Source of the DNA: Lichina pygmaea
Taxonomy: Eukaryota > Ascomycota > Lichinomycetes > Lichinales > Lichinaceae
Length of the DNA stretch: 64,000 nt
Assembly (NCBI GenBank): GCA_963422465.1
Contig: OY730171.1
Coordinates: 1,116,001-1,180,000, forward strand
Direction: 5' to 3'
Below are positions 10,666 to 22,254 of this stretch, in pieces; the stretch's first letter is position 1; the number at the start of each line of letters is the position of its first letter. Both the position numbers and the translations under genes were made by a program. The notes under the pieces are model-generated. The model had not been told where the DNA came from. It saw only the letters and a list, made by a program, of their open reading frames with translations, and did not search any database.

Positions 10666-13347
10666 ATGTGAGTTGTCTGTCCGATAGACCGAGAGCCCTT
10701 TGATCGTTCGCTGACCGATGAGGAAATCATCAGGAGTCGACGACGTCCCGACCCAGCCGGTGCCGGCCATATCCGCGGCCCGTATGTCTGCGTCCTCCGC
10801 CTGCTTACCGTCGTAATGGCTAGGAGAGAAGAATGTGTGTGCGCGTGATGCACTTTGGCTGACCATGGTGACGACACAGGCAATCGGCGTTGACGAGCTT
10901 CCTCAGGGTGAGCTTGCGCTCCGAACGACTGACGCGGAACAGCGCTGACGGTTATGACCTATCAGTCGCAAGGTATTGCGGTCGACCCAAATGTGCTGCT
11001 CACCGAACGACGCCGGCGACAGGCAGAATTGGCCGCCGAGGAAGCCCATGTCGAGGAAGCCGACGCCGAGGAAGCCCACGCTGAGGAAGCCCAGGCTGAG
11101 GATCAGGGAAGAGTCGCTCGGGAAACTTCTCCGGAATCCCGCAAGAGGAAGGCCGAGGAACAGAAGGCCATCGAGAAGATCAAGAAATCCAAAAAGTTCC
11201 AGTCGATGAAGAATCGCAGAGGCAAGCGTGACTCCAGCGAGGACTCTCTCGCCCTAGAGATATACAAAGAGGAAATCAGCAGGAAGGCCGGCCAGCTGCA
11301 GAACTGCGAGAAGTGCGGCAAGCGCTTTACCGTCACACCTTACACCAAGGCTGGCCCGAGGGGCGGACTCCTGTGTCCCAAATGCGCTAAAGACTTGGAC
11401 GGCATCGCCGACAAGCCAGCAGCGAAGAAGAAGAAGACACCCGGACTTGGTCATACTGCCCGCCAGAAGCGTGCCGAGATGCTGGACGGCGTGCCGTCAA
11501 GGGGGCCGAGGAGTCTCTTCGAGCTCTGCCTCAGGGTGAGTCCATCAGATGGGTTTTGTGTTTTTGATCTTCCTTTTCTGGATTTCCGGCACGTGTTCAG
11601 AGCTTCAGGGCGCTACGGCTTTTGGGGGCGTGTGCCTTTAGCCCGTGCCCTCTTTTCCATCTGAGATTGCAGGCAACCTCCGAAAGGGGAACTGTTTGGA
11701 GACGGTCAACCTGCATCACCCGTTTCCCATCCTCCGCCCTGCGGTCCTGCATATCTTCATCTTCAGCCATCCCGCATATCGTCATCAAGATGTCCCAAGA
11801 CCCACCTTCTCCGTCGTCCGGGCGCTCTTACGCTTCATCCGAGTGGGATGGCTCGACTGTCGTCGGTGACGGGGCTTCCGACTTCTCCCGTTCGTCCGCT
11901 GTCCTCCCCTCTGCCACTGCGGCGCACTCGATTCCATTCCACTTGTCGGCTCTTTTCGACTACGTGGCCGGCCTTCCAGATTCTGCACCACCTGATCTCT
12001 CCCCCAGCCCCGATTCGCCTTGGCTCCACTTCACCGTCGATGAACGTGACCCCTTGCTCAGGGAAGCCATTCTAATGGTTATGCGAATCCAGCGGGTTGC
12101 GGACGAGATTAACGACGTCGAGGACTTTGGGGAAGTGAGCCCTGCTGTCAGCCGCCAGCTCGTCATGATCTTGTGCCGCCGGCGCCAGATGAACACGCGC
12201 ACCATCACGATGCTCCTCACCCCAGACATGGACGACATCACCATCTGGGATGCTGCCGGTAGGCAACCTGAAACGGAAAAGAGAAAGCACGAAACGAGCG
12301 CGTTTAAACCGCAAGACTGACGTGAACGTGCTAGAACTCAAAACCGACGACTTTTTGCGGGTCTTCAAATTCTGCCCCGACCTCAAGAAGGTTCTCTTCA
12401 TGGAAGCGGGTCAATTCAAGGACGACGTACTCAAGTACGTCGCCGAACACCCCAGCATCCGCATCGAGAAGCTTCGTCTGGTGGGGTCGAACCTCATCAC
12501 CGACCCGGTCTGGTGCGAGTTCTTCGAGAACAAAGGCCAGCATCTCAAGGCCTTCGGGACCGGCTTTCTGGACGGTCACTTTGGTCCGGCCGTCATGGAC
12601 AAGCTCGTCGAGCACGGCGCTCGGATCGAGCGGCTGAAGATGCACTCGGTTCAGAAGCTCACCTGGGGCATGACCCGGGACATCTCAAAGCTGAAGAACC
12701 TGTGCCATCTCACGCTCAAGCGGCCGTGGGATCGCGTCACGTCGGGGACCATCAACACCATCATCGAGGCGGTGGGGCATCAGCTGCAGACGTTCTGCCT
12801 CGACCAGTACCAGCACATAGACGACGCCGTGCTCGAGAAGATTCACGACAAGTGCCGGCAGCTCGACAAGCTCCGCTTTCTCGAGAACGGCAACTTTACG
12901 GACGCCGGCTTCGTGCGGCTCTTCACCGAGTGGGGGAACCACCCGCTGCGGTACGTCGCGTTTGATAGCTGCCGCTACCACAACGCCGACGACCCGGTCG
13001 AGAATAAGCGCGGCGTGGGGCTCTGCAGCGACGGCTTCAAGGCCATGATGGCGCACTCGGGCAGCGATCTGCAGCACATGAACGTCCGCTCGTGCCGCCA
13101 CATCTCGCACGCGGCATTCCTGGATGTCTTCGACGGCGTCAAGATCTACCCGAAGCTCGAGACCGTCAACGTGGCCTTCTGCGGCGCCGTCGACGACACC
13201 GTTCTCACCGGCCTCTTCCGCTCGTGCCCCAAGATCAAGCGGATCTGGATTTTCGGGTGCTTCGCCGTCACCACGCGTAGCCCGCCGCGCGACGTCTTCG
13301 TCATCGGTCATCCCAGCGCCGACGGAGACTTGGCCATCCACGGCTGA
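10666..13347 (+). CDS. RAD7: RAD7: zinc-finger/leucine-rich-repeat NER protein, start codon split by an intron
   Basis: Preferred exons: 10666-10667, 10734-10781, 10880-10907, 10966-11535, 12093-12258 and 12335-13347; 1827 nt, 608 residues. The start ATG is AT at 10666-10667 plus G at 10734, separated by a 66-nt intron (GTGAGT to CATCAG). This yields MSRRRPDPAGAG, then HIRGPQSALTSFLRSQGIAV, a leader typical of fungal Rad7. A C-x2-C/C-x2-C zinc site (CEKCGKRF and CPKC) is at about residues 140-165. The segment DEINDVEDFGEVSP opens the second half, and leucine-rich repeats fill about 272-608. Rad7 acts with Rad16 and a cullin in global-genome NER. The junction 11535/12093 skips 557 nt. A shorter intron, 11536-11672, is also in frame and would insert 140 extra Ser/Pro-rich residues, so the exon structure here is the least certain part. 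Confidence 0.9.
11673..12092 (+). other. Open frame inside the long RAD7 intron: possible extra exon or alternative first exon
   Basis: This stretch is open in the RAD7 frame and joins the downstream exon at 12093 without a break. It is preceded by a plausible acceptor (GATTGCAG ending 11672). A well-placed ATG at 11791 (context CAAGATG) would start a Rad7 isoform with a Ser/Pro/Asp-rich leader in place of the zinc-finger half. Family comparison favours treating it as intron, because CLR joined to RVADEINDVEDFG reads straight through in Rad7 proteins. The open frame of about 700 nt is nevertheless long for chance. Confidence 0.35.
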
Positions 13348-14906
13348 GTCTGGAACCGGCGGGGCTAGGTCGAGATTCGATCGGAGGATCTGAACATATC
13401 GAGATCGAGGACTTGTCGTCTTTCACAACTCACACAACCCATCACTCTACTGGATTTTCTTCCATCTGCTACCAGCCTTATCTTCCAGGCGCGGCTTCTC
13501 TTCACAGGGTCAGCATCGCAATTGAATTGGCGGTCTCCGTGGCAGTGACTGTGTTTGTCGTGGTTGACACAATTCACTCTCTCCCTTCCTTACATCTCTC
13601 ATCCTCTGTTTCCTTTCTCGCCTTCCCCTGTCAAGTTCGGGTTCGACTGGGTTTCGCTTCTTGTCGGGTTCATGGCGTCGGCTTCGAAATAGGTCACGTC
13701 GGGTTCATGTCGGGGGGTTCACATTGGGGGTTCATGCCGTCGGGTTCATGTCAGGTTCATGTCAGATCAGATCCATGTCAGGGGTTCAACGGGCGCTCAA
13801 TCTTCCCTTTACGACCGACGGTCTCTGGGTGTCTTCGGCTTCTGATGGGCAGGTAGCTACCGGTAGCTTAGCGGGATTCTTGTTCATCATCCGGGGAAAA
13901 ACAGAATGGGAGATGGGACCCTGCTCTATTATCGGAGAAATTTGTGCCTTCCTCGTCGCTGTAGCTTCTTTTTTCTCCTTCGCCCTTTTCTTCGTCATCA
14001 GACTTCTCCTTCTTCGCCCTTTTCTTCGTCATCAGGCTTCTCCTTCTCATTCCTTGCACGATCCCCCTATCCTGCTGAGCACCCCTGCAGTACGGTACGG
14101 TACCGAATACTCGGGCGATAGTAGCATCCTGTCTTGTTCATGACCATAACGACCAATGAACCATCGCCGCCGCCACCAGTAGAAATCCCTGCCATCTCTA
14201 TCACCATCTCAAGGTCTCATCCCATTCCCCCCCCATCCCATCCCATACCGTCGATAGGTAACTACGTACATAGCCAAAAGATACACACACGCACGTAAGG
14301 AGTGATTGAACCAGGAGCTTGACGGTGGATGCTATCCCGTTAGCTCTGACCGGATCTTCTTGTGTACTGTATGTACGGGACCTATGCCGAGAGCGTCGAC
14401 GAAAGCACGGAGTTAGGAATTTATGAAACTGACAAAGTTACAAAGTAGCATGGTTCTTGGACAACCTGGCTGTATTCGACTATTTGCGATGATGATATTG
14501 GTGTAGGGAATTCGTGCCAGGTTGTAGTTACGGTACTTCCGTAGAGCAGGCACAGTTGGATAGATCTTTTCATAGTGTTTACTAGGTACGTAGTTGATTG
14601 ATTGTGTGTCACACATAGAGAGGGAGAGAGAGAGGGAGAGAGAGAGAAAGGCTGTGACATTCTTGTTTCTCTTGCTTTGCAGATTTGATCACATTGTAGT
14701 CTTGCTCACTACTCCCTTCTTCTGCGTGGCACTCTGCCTCAGCCACTCTCCCGCCACAGCTTCCCCCCACAGTCCCTAGAGCCACGAAGAGTCAACAGTC
14801 CCCACAGCTTCTTACAGTCCCCATACCGTAGTCCCCACAAGTCCCCACATTCCCTCAGTCCCCAGTCCCTCAGTCCCCAGTCCTCACGGTATGGAGGTAC
14901 TCCCAT
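13348..14906. other. Convergent intergenic region with simple repeats
   Basis: It lies between the 3' ends of RAD7 and the cotransporter gene. It contains imperfect repeats of GGGTTCATGTC-like words (about 13660-13790), a duplicated CT-rich block whose second copy differs by a base or two (about 13976-14045), a GTACGGTACGGTACC string near 14093, a G/A-rich GAGAGGGAGAGA run near 14620-14650, and repeated CAGTCCCCA words at about 14770-14885. No coding exon is supported. Confidence 0.55.
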
Positions 14907-17900
14907 CTACAGATTCGTCGTGACGGTCATGCTGTTGCTATGGATCAGCAGCGTGGGTGGGAGGTCGCGGCAGAGGATGTCGAGATCGGCGAGGTAGCGC
15001 AGGCTGTCGGACTCGCTGTCGCACGTGCCCTTGACGGGACTGGGCAGGGTGCTGAAGACGACGGCGGTCTGGCGCGACTGTTGCCGCATGAGCTCGTTCA
15101 GGATCAGATGCTGCGGTCGACACGGTAGATCGTTGAAACTGAGCGGTTTGGCACGCATCGCCGAGGCCTTTGAACATGCTCCTGTCGTCGCGCCGTCCGA
15201 TGGTGACGGTGATGCTCGCCTGGCTTGGCTGTAGATGGATCGACGCGGCTTGGCCGCGTGCGCTCCGCTCCGCGATGCCGACGAGGATGGTGGCGGACGG
15301 CTCTCGGCGAACATGATCGACGGCTGCTGGGTTTCCGATCTCGCCAGCTCCGTCTCCGGCACCGGGTCGCACGTAAACTTTCCGATGGACGCGCTCCTGC
15401 GGATGGACGGCCTCGACTTGTGAGGCGAATCCAACAGCGGGACTGGTATGAATGCCTCGGGTTCTTGTGGTGCCGCCTCCTCAAGGTCGGTAGACACTGG
15501 GACTACCAGATCCGACGTAGAGCGCTCCGGTTCCGGGCGCCCAGACCAAAGTGTCGCCTCGGCGTCTGCGAACGCCGTTGTTGGCGTACGATCCTGTGCC
15601 ACGGACCACGTCTCCGAACGCTTCATGGCGCCCCTCGGCAGCCTGGAGCTGCCTGAGCTGCGACGCGCTTCCAGGTCAAGCTGCAGCGACCGACCAAGCT
15701 CATGGACGTCCGTGTCGCTGAGGCTATCCGAGTCGTCCTCATCGACCGAGTCGCTATCATGACCTTCTATCAGATCTGGGCGGAGCCTCTGGGTGCGCAT
15801 TCCCAGGTTCAGCCTCAGCTTGCTGATCCCGCTCATGGTATGTCGTCGTTTGCCCAAGATCATGCTCCTCAGATCGCCGCTGCTGTGCCTCCACCGCTCA
15901 TCGAAGCCGGGTCGAGCACGAGAAACCGGGCGTCGCGATGGTCCGGCCAGGTCTGAGGCGTCCCGCATGCCATCGTCCCCGTTGGAAACCAGGCTACCGT
16001 CCTCGCGGCTGGCGGCCTCGCGGACCTGGTCCTCTTGCCACGGAACCGCGTTGGCGTCCAGCCCCGCTTTTTCGTCGGCGCTAGGATGCAAGCCGTTCAC
16101 GAAGATCTCGTAGTATCTCAGCGTACCGCACGCGAGCCAGAAGACCACGACCTCCGCCTCGATGCGCAGATTGTCGAGGAGGCTCTTCACACGCTCCCGT
16201 TCTTCCTCGACGTCGCTCTCATACTCCACAAAGACGGCCACCCGCAGCTTGTAGGACTTCTTCCAGGCCGGCACGGTGTTGAGTATACAGCCCAGCTGGA
16301 GGATCAGAGTGTAGGTGTCGAAGTTGGTGGTGAGGAAGTTCGAGCCGTTGGAGCCCTCCGAGAATATTTCAGCCGACATCTGAATTGGCCACAGATCGAT
16401 GTACATCTTCTTGCTCCGGGGGACCTTTGTGTTGATGTCCAGGATGTTGAACCCCTTTGCCACGGCCACGTTGATCCGAAGCCGAAGCAGGAGGTCCTCC
16501 AAGATGGTGACGTAGCTTGTCACGCTCATAGTTCCTTCGACCTTGCAGACATCCGTGGGGAGCGCGGTGCTCACCGTGCTGGGGCCCAGAGCGGCGCAGC
16601 CGGCCTGGGCCGTTGAATCTGTCCCGATGGCTCCATCGTTGGCTGTGCCGTCTTCCTTGGCCATCGCCGTGGGAAAAGGAGCCTTCCCGATTTTCTTGAG
16701 GTTGTAGAAGCCGACGACAGCGATGTTGGGCCGCATGCCACCAAGGCCGGAGCTCAGGACGATGTTCCTGACACCCCATTCGACCGTCGGCGCTATGGCT
16801 ATGTTGACAAACGCCTTCACCTTCGCGGCTTCGACATACTTGGTCCATGCGCTTTGCTGCTTGCGGGTCTCCAGGACCTCGGACTCAAACTCCTCGGAGA
16901 CGATGACGTGCCCCAGGACGAAGAGAGCACCTTTCTTCAGCTGGTTACAGAAATGCACGAGCTGATACTGGCTGCGAGCGTCATTGACGAACAGGAGAAT
17001 CTGCGGCCGCCAGTACTTGACGTGTTCTTCTTGCCGGAGTCGCAGCAGGTACTTGCGTACTTGATGGTAGATCAGACTCTGGCCAACATCTCCCCAGGAC
17101 TTTGGAGGTGCCAGGTAATGGATGAGGAGGAAGAGGACGATCAGCACGGCGACGCAACCGCTGGCATACAACCCGTCGACGAAGAACATGGTGATGCCGC
17201 TGACGATAGTTCCTGCCGCAGCGATCTCCCAGTTGAAGTAGTGAAACGACGGCCTGAAGTTTGGGGCGGAGCTGATCTTGAGCAAGAAGCAGGCGAGGTT
17301 GGTGACAAGGAAGGTCATCAGGTAGGTCATGGTCACGAACAGCGCGATGTGATTGATGTCGAACATGATCGTGATCTGAGCGACGAGCAGTGTTATGAAG
17401 ATGGCCGAGATCGGCTCGTCCGACTTCTTCGTGCCTTGGCTAAAGACCGAAAGTCCAGGAAGGAGAGAATCTCGCGCAAGCGCTTGGAGGAGCTTGGCAG
17501 AGCCGATCAGACCCATGAGCGCAGAGAAGAAGGCTGCCGCGAACTCTCCGACCAAGATGACCATGGAGGACAGGTTTGTCTGCACTCGAGTCAGCGAAAA
17601 TCACTCGGTGGTGGCGGCCTGGGTGAGCTGACGTCTTGCAGCACGTTCACGTTTCGGTAGAAGGAAGGCCTCGCGATCGTAGCGGCCATGGAGAGAATGA
17701 CGGTCATGTACAAGAGAAAGGTGAAAGCCAAGCCAGTCAGAGTGCCTTTGGGAATCGCTCTACTTGGATGCTTGAGATCACCGGACATGCTTGCGCCCCT
17801 GTTGCGCCGGTGAGCGGAGCGCCTGGAAGGGAAATGAAGATGGAGGCCTACGCGAAAATGCCGCCGGTCGCGGGGAACAAGATCCCAAATAAGTCCTGAA

Positions 17901-19059
17901 AGCTCTCCTTGCCATCGATCTCACTGCCGGCCGCGCCTCTGGTGAACCGCGGCATGATATTGCTTCTCATGGTTTCCAGACTAGGACCGGTAAAGTCAAC
18001 GCCTGACTTCCGATTTGCGAACGGACTCTGCAACAAGGCGGACAGCGGGATGCTCAAGATGGACAGAAGAAGGAGGACGAGGAGACCGTTACTAGCCCTG
18101 GCAAACACGCCGCTACCGGCGAGACATATGATCGTACACAGGAGCAAGATAGCAGTCGCCCATAGATAACTCCACAAGACACCTTCGGGAAGCCAGTTTT
18201 GCATGTTCCCTGACTCGGTCCCGAAGCTCTGAACGAAGCAGTCGACCAAGCCAACGGCGTTCATGCCGGTGTTCAAAACGAACCCCAAGTAGAAGACGAC
18301 GCCTATGGAGCCGCCGAACTCGGGTCCCAGGGACCGGGATATCAGGTAGTAAGCGCCGCCTCCACGCACCGTGCCATTCGTGGCAATGGCAGAGATGGAC
18401 AGAGTCGTTACGAGATTGATGAGGTAGCAGATAACGAGCATGGCTGGCATCTCGTCAGCGTCTGTAGCAACACGCAGATGGGGTATCTCTGGCGCAAGGA
18501 GGGACAACCCACCAGTCATCCCCAGCACACCACCTTGCCCGAGAATGAAGCCAAATCTTAGAAACATCAGGATGCTCAAGACGTTCAACGTCGTGGGAAC
18601 AAACACCCCAGAGAAAGTGCCTAGCTTGTCATCGCCCTCGGGCGTCTCCGCAGGTGGCTTCTCCCTCTCATAGCGAGTCGCATCTCTCCTGTATCTGGAC
18701 GTCGAGTCTTCCGAGGCCGCATAAGTTGAGTGTGCGCCTTCTCCGAGCAAAGGTTGTCTCTCCGAACGGGGGCTGCTGAGACTTGGCGGCCCCGACCTGG
18801 AGCTTCCATGCTCGGAGTCTGCTCGCCAACCAAGCAGGCGCCGGCGCGTGGCACTTGTTCGAGGTCCATCGTGAGCAGAACGTCTCGATTCTTCCTGGGC
18901 CCCGCCTTTCGGAGAGCCAGGCAAGGGCCCTTTGGCCCGGCGGTAGATCGCAGCCGGCTGCCTGCCCAGCTGAGCAGCATCATCGGTCGCGACGCGAGTC
19001 AGAAACGAGGAGCGACCCTGGAGTGGACCTGCTTTCCCTTGTGGCTGCGCCGCCGACAT
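14907..19059 (-). CDS. VHC1: VHC1-like vacuolar cation-chloride cotransporter (SLC12 family)
   Basis: Four exons, 19059-18513, 18443-17852, 17798-17633 and 17579-14907, give 1325 residues; introns are 69, 53 and 53 nt. Family members move K+ with Cl- across the vacuolar membrane. Hallmarks are the first helix region TTLNVLSILMFLRFGFILGQ, the motif NGTVRGGGAYYLISRSLGPE, and the helix sequence VILVGEFAAAFFSALMGLIG followed by GSAKLLQALARDSLLPG. About 150 hydrophilic residues precede the membrane domain, and a cytosolic C-terminal half of about 600 residues contains long Ser-rich disordered segments before a structured end. Yeast Vhc1 is about 1120 residues, so this protein is longer, mainly through those linkers. 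The start ATG at 19059 is the first in frame. It is transcribed divergently from the AVT3-like gene. Confidence 0.93.
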
Positions 19060-19781
19060 TGTAGGCCCACCGGCTGCTGCTCTGGATAACGCAAGTCACT
19101 TCTGCTATGGATGCCTCCATCAATGGTCGCTTAAATCAGGCCGACCAAGGTGCAGAGAAGCCCGTTGCACCCGGAAGGTCTTTGGACGTCCATGGTCGTC
19201 ACTGGCAGAACATGGAACTTGGTTGGGCTGCGACGTTGCACTACCGTCGGTGACATCAGCCAAGAGGCATTTTAAGCGCAGAAACGCCGAACCGTTACAT
19301 GCTCACTGTTACCGGTCCATGCGCACAGTAGATATGGTCTGAAGTGAGAAGCGCAATATATTGAACGCCGTTGGCGGAAATGCCGTAGGTACGTAACGTA
19401 CGTAGCTTGATCCGCATGTAGCTTCCCGCAGCAGGCTATACCCAGATGAGGCGTGACGGCCGTCTACTCGTAGAGCTACAAGAACGACTTTCGCCCATGT
19501 GACCTGGCCTGTCCGCTGAGTGTCTCTGCAGTACTGCAGCCTTGTCAGAGCCAGGTCGTCGCAATTGAGACCCGAAAGCTCGAGCAGCGCCAAGCATCTT
19601 TAATGCGGAGTACGTCAGCTTCGATATCAGCTGCACTCAAGATCTAATCATCGTGGCTCGTAATAGACTGGAGATCGGCGGTAAGCGGCTCTCGCAATCG
19701 GATGGTGGTTCGGTGCCAGCATTGATCCAGCAGGCCATCTAAAGGTCGACGACCAAGTGGCCCAAACCACTCGGGGCAGCC
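19060..19781. promoter_or_regulatory. Shared divergent upstream region of two vacuolar transporter genes
   Basis: A 722-bp spacer between the two start codons with no supported exon. A GTACGTAACGTACGTAG palindromic string is at 19388-19404. Both promoters must lie here. Confidence 0.45.
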
Positions 19782-22254
19782 ATGTCGGAACGACAGGACT
19801 CCCCGTTCGGATCAGAGTCAGGGCCACGAGCTGTTCCGCCCTCAAGCCCGTTCGCGCATAGGGGAGCGTCGCCCTCGCCTCAGCCTGGGTCTCGAGCGGA
19901 CTCGACAGCACGTCTTGCGTCTCCTGTCCCATCGGCTGGGCCGACCAGCTCTCCACCCATCCGACAGATAGCAATTGCCGGACAACGGGACAGCGAAGGA
20001 GCACATACACCGTCATCTCTGCCAGGCGTAGGCGATTCGGTCTCCCTTCCTGGCCCCGGTCAGTCTGCCCTCGCCGCCGCGTTTCAAAGCACTCGGCCTC
20101 GAGCGAGTTCTCCCGGGGGTACGCCGCCGTTGCGTCCTCTCTCGCCGCCAAACGCCGGATCTCGACTGCAGGAGAACGGGCGACAGAGCGATTATGGCTC
20201 GTTTGACCAACGAGCTGGCCAAGGTCCCGCGCTCGGTCAGGGCTCCACCTTCGAGAATGCCGAAGTCGTTCGGCGCCATCTTGTCCAGCCGCCTTTGGCC
20301 CAGGCGGAGGGTCTTGATACCGTTCGGTCTTCGAGGCAATCCCCATCTACGCGGGGCAGACCAGCTGGCGACGCTGCAGAAAATGAGCGGGGAACCTACG
20401 ACGACGAGTTCTCGAGCCTACAGTTGCAGGGAGGCGACATAACCAGGGAGGTCTATCGATGGAGCGAAGAAGCCGAGGCGCAATCGCAAGGTCGGGGTCG
20501 AGGCATGCGTAGCCAGAGCTTCCACCACCTCAGACCGCCGCCAGAGAGCGAGGTCCTCAACATCAATTCGATCAAAGCACCGGGAGGGTTTCGGCGGAAT
20601 TACCTGCGGAGAGCAGTAGAGAGCCCTCCACCATCCGATCGTGGCGGCCCCAGCAGTTCCCGCGGCGGCTACTCTGTCGGGAACGCAGGCCGCAAGCCCA
20701 CGTTGTTCACGAGCAACTTTATCGAGTTTCTGAGCCTCTACGGCCACTTTGCCGGTGAAGAGCTGGAAGAAGACGACGAAGCGCTCGGCCCGGACGAGTA
20801 CTTCTCCGCGGACCTCTGGGATGGGGTGTCCGCGGCGGAGGACGAGGATGACCGTGAACCTGGCGAGGACAGCGCCTTGCTGACGCCGGGCACACCGGGC
20901 AAGCGACGAAGGCGGCGCAAGGAACGCACGCCGGTGGGTACAACCAGTCCCTACCGCGCTTTCCTGCTGCTGCTCAAGTCGTTCGTCGGAACCGGAGTTC
21001 TGTTCCTGCCGAAAGCCTTTCTCAACGGCGGCATGATCTTCAGCAACGTGGTTCTTCTGGCCGTCGCGGCCCTCAGCTACTACTGCTTCATCCTCTTGGT
21101 GGACACCCGGCTGAAGGTCGAGGGCTCGTTTGGCGACATGGGCGGAATTCTGTACGGCAAGTGGATGCGGAGCATCATCTTGTTCTCGATCGTCATCAGC
21201 CAGATCGGCTTCTCGTCCGCGTACATCGTCTTCACGTCCGAGAACCTGCAGGCCTTCATCCTGGCCGTGTCGAAATGCAAGACATTCATCGACATCAAGC
21301 TCATGATCATGATGCAGCTCGTGATCTTCCTGCCGCTGTCGCTGTTCCGCGACATCAATAAGCTCGGCGCCACCGCCCTGGTGGCCGACCTCATGATCCT
21401 GCTCGGGCTGATATACCTGTACTACTACGACATCCTGACCCTCGTGCGGAACCATGGGGTCGCCGACATCGCGCCGTTCAACCGGCAGGACTGGACCTTG
21501 TTCATCGGCACGGCCATCTTCACCTTCGAGGGGATCGGCCTGATCATCCCGATCCAGGAGTCGATGAAGAGGCCGCAAAAGTTCCCGCCCGTGTTGGCCG
21601 GCGTCATGATCCTCATCACGGTCGTGTTCCTGAGCATGGGCGCGCTCTCGTACGCGGCCTACGGCTCGAGCACCCAGACGGTCGTCATCCTCAATCTGCC
21701 CCAGGACGACAAGTTCGTCAACGCCGTGCAGTTTCTGTACTCCCTCGCCATCCTGCTCTCGACGCCGTTGCAGCTGTTCCCGGCCATCCGCATCACGGAG
21801 AACGAGCTGTTCACCCGCAGCGGCAAGTACAACCCGTACATCAAGTGGCAGAAGAATCTGTTCCGCTTTTTGATGGTCATGCTCTGTGCCGTCATCGCCT
21901 GGGGCGGCGCGGGCGACCTTGACAAGTTTGTGGCTCTCGTTGGCAGCTTTGCGTGCGTGCCGCTGGTCAACGTCTATCCGGTGAGTCTGTCAGAGATCTA
22001 GCCTCCGAATTTTCGCCATCGTCCTTCTCTCCCGCCTTCCCTCCGACCGAGCTGATCATCGGACGACGATCCGGATGTAGCCGCTTCTCCACTACAGGGC
22101 CGTGGCGCGGACCCGCCTACGGCGTGTCGCAGACATTTCGCTGGCCATCTTTGGCGTCATCGTGATGGTGTACACCACGACTCTGACACTGCAGAGCTGG
22201 GCTAATAAGGGTGATGTCAAGACACCTAATTACTGCGATAGAGGTAGCTCATGA
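19782..22254 (+). CDS. AVT3/AVT4-type vacuolar amino acid transporter (AAAP family)
   Basis: Two exons, 19782-21980 and 22081-22254 (100-nt intron), encode 790 residues. The splice joins LVNVYP to PLLHYRAVARTRLRRV, restoring the last membrane helix (IFGVIVMVYTTTLTLQ) and the C terminus. AVT3/4 proteins export neutral amino acids from the vacuole by proton-coupled transport. About 385 residues of disordered, Pro/Ser/Glu-rich cytosolic N terminus precede the membrane domain, which opens with SPYRAFLLLLKSFVGTGVLF, the family signature. About eleven helices follow, including FIGTAIFTFEGIGLIIPIQE. The ATG at 19782 is the first in frame. A long open frame on the opposite strand in the same region is a shadow of this GC-rich exon. 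Confidence 0.92.

Noticed and set aside
13786-14143. Frames in the CT-rich block downstream of RAD7
   Set aside because: Phe/Leu/Ser-rich translation from duplicated pyrimidine repeats; no start context or homology pattern.
20418-21578. Open frame of about 386 codons on the minus strand opposite the AVT3-like gene
   Set aside because: It is a GC-driven shadow: the plus strand carries a clear transporter domain, and the minus-strand translation is a His/Asp/Gln-rich string without family features.
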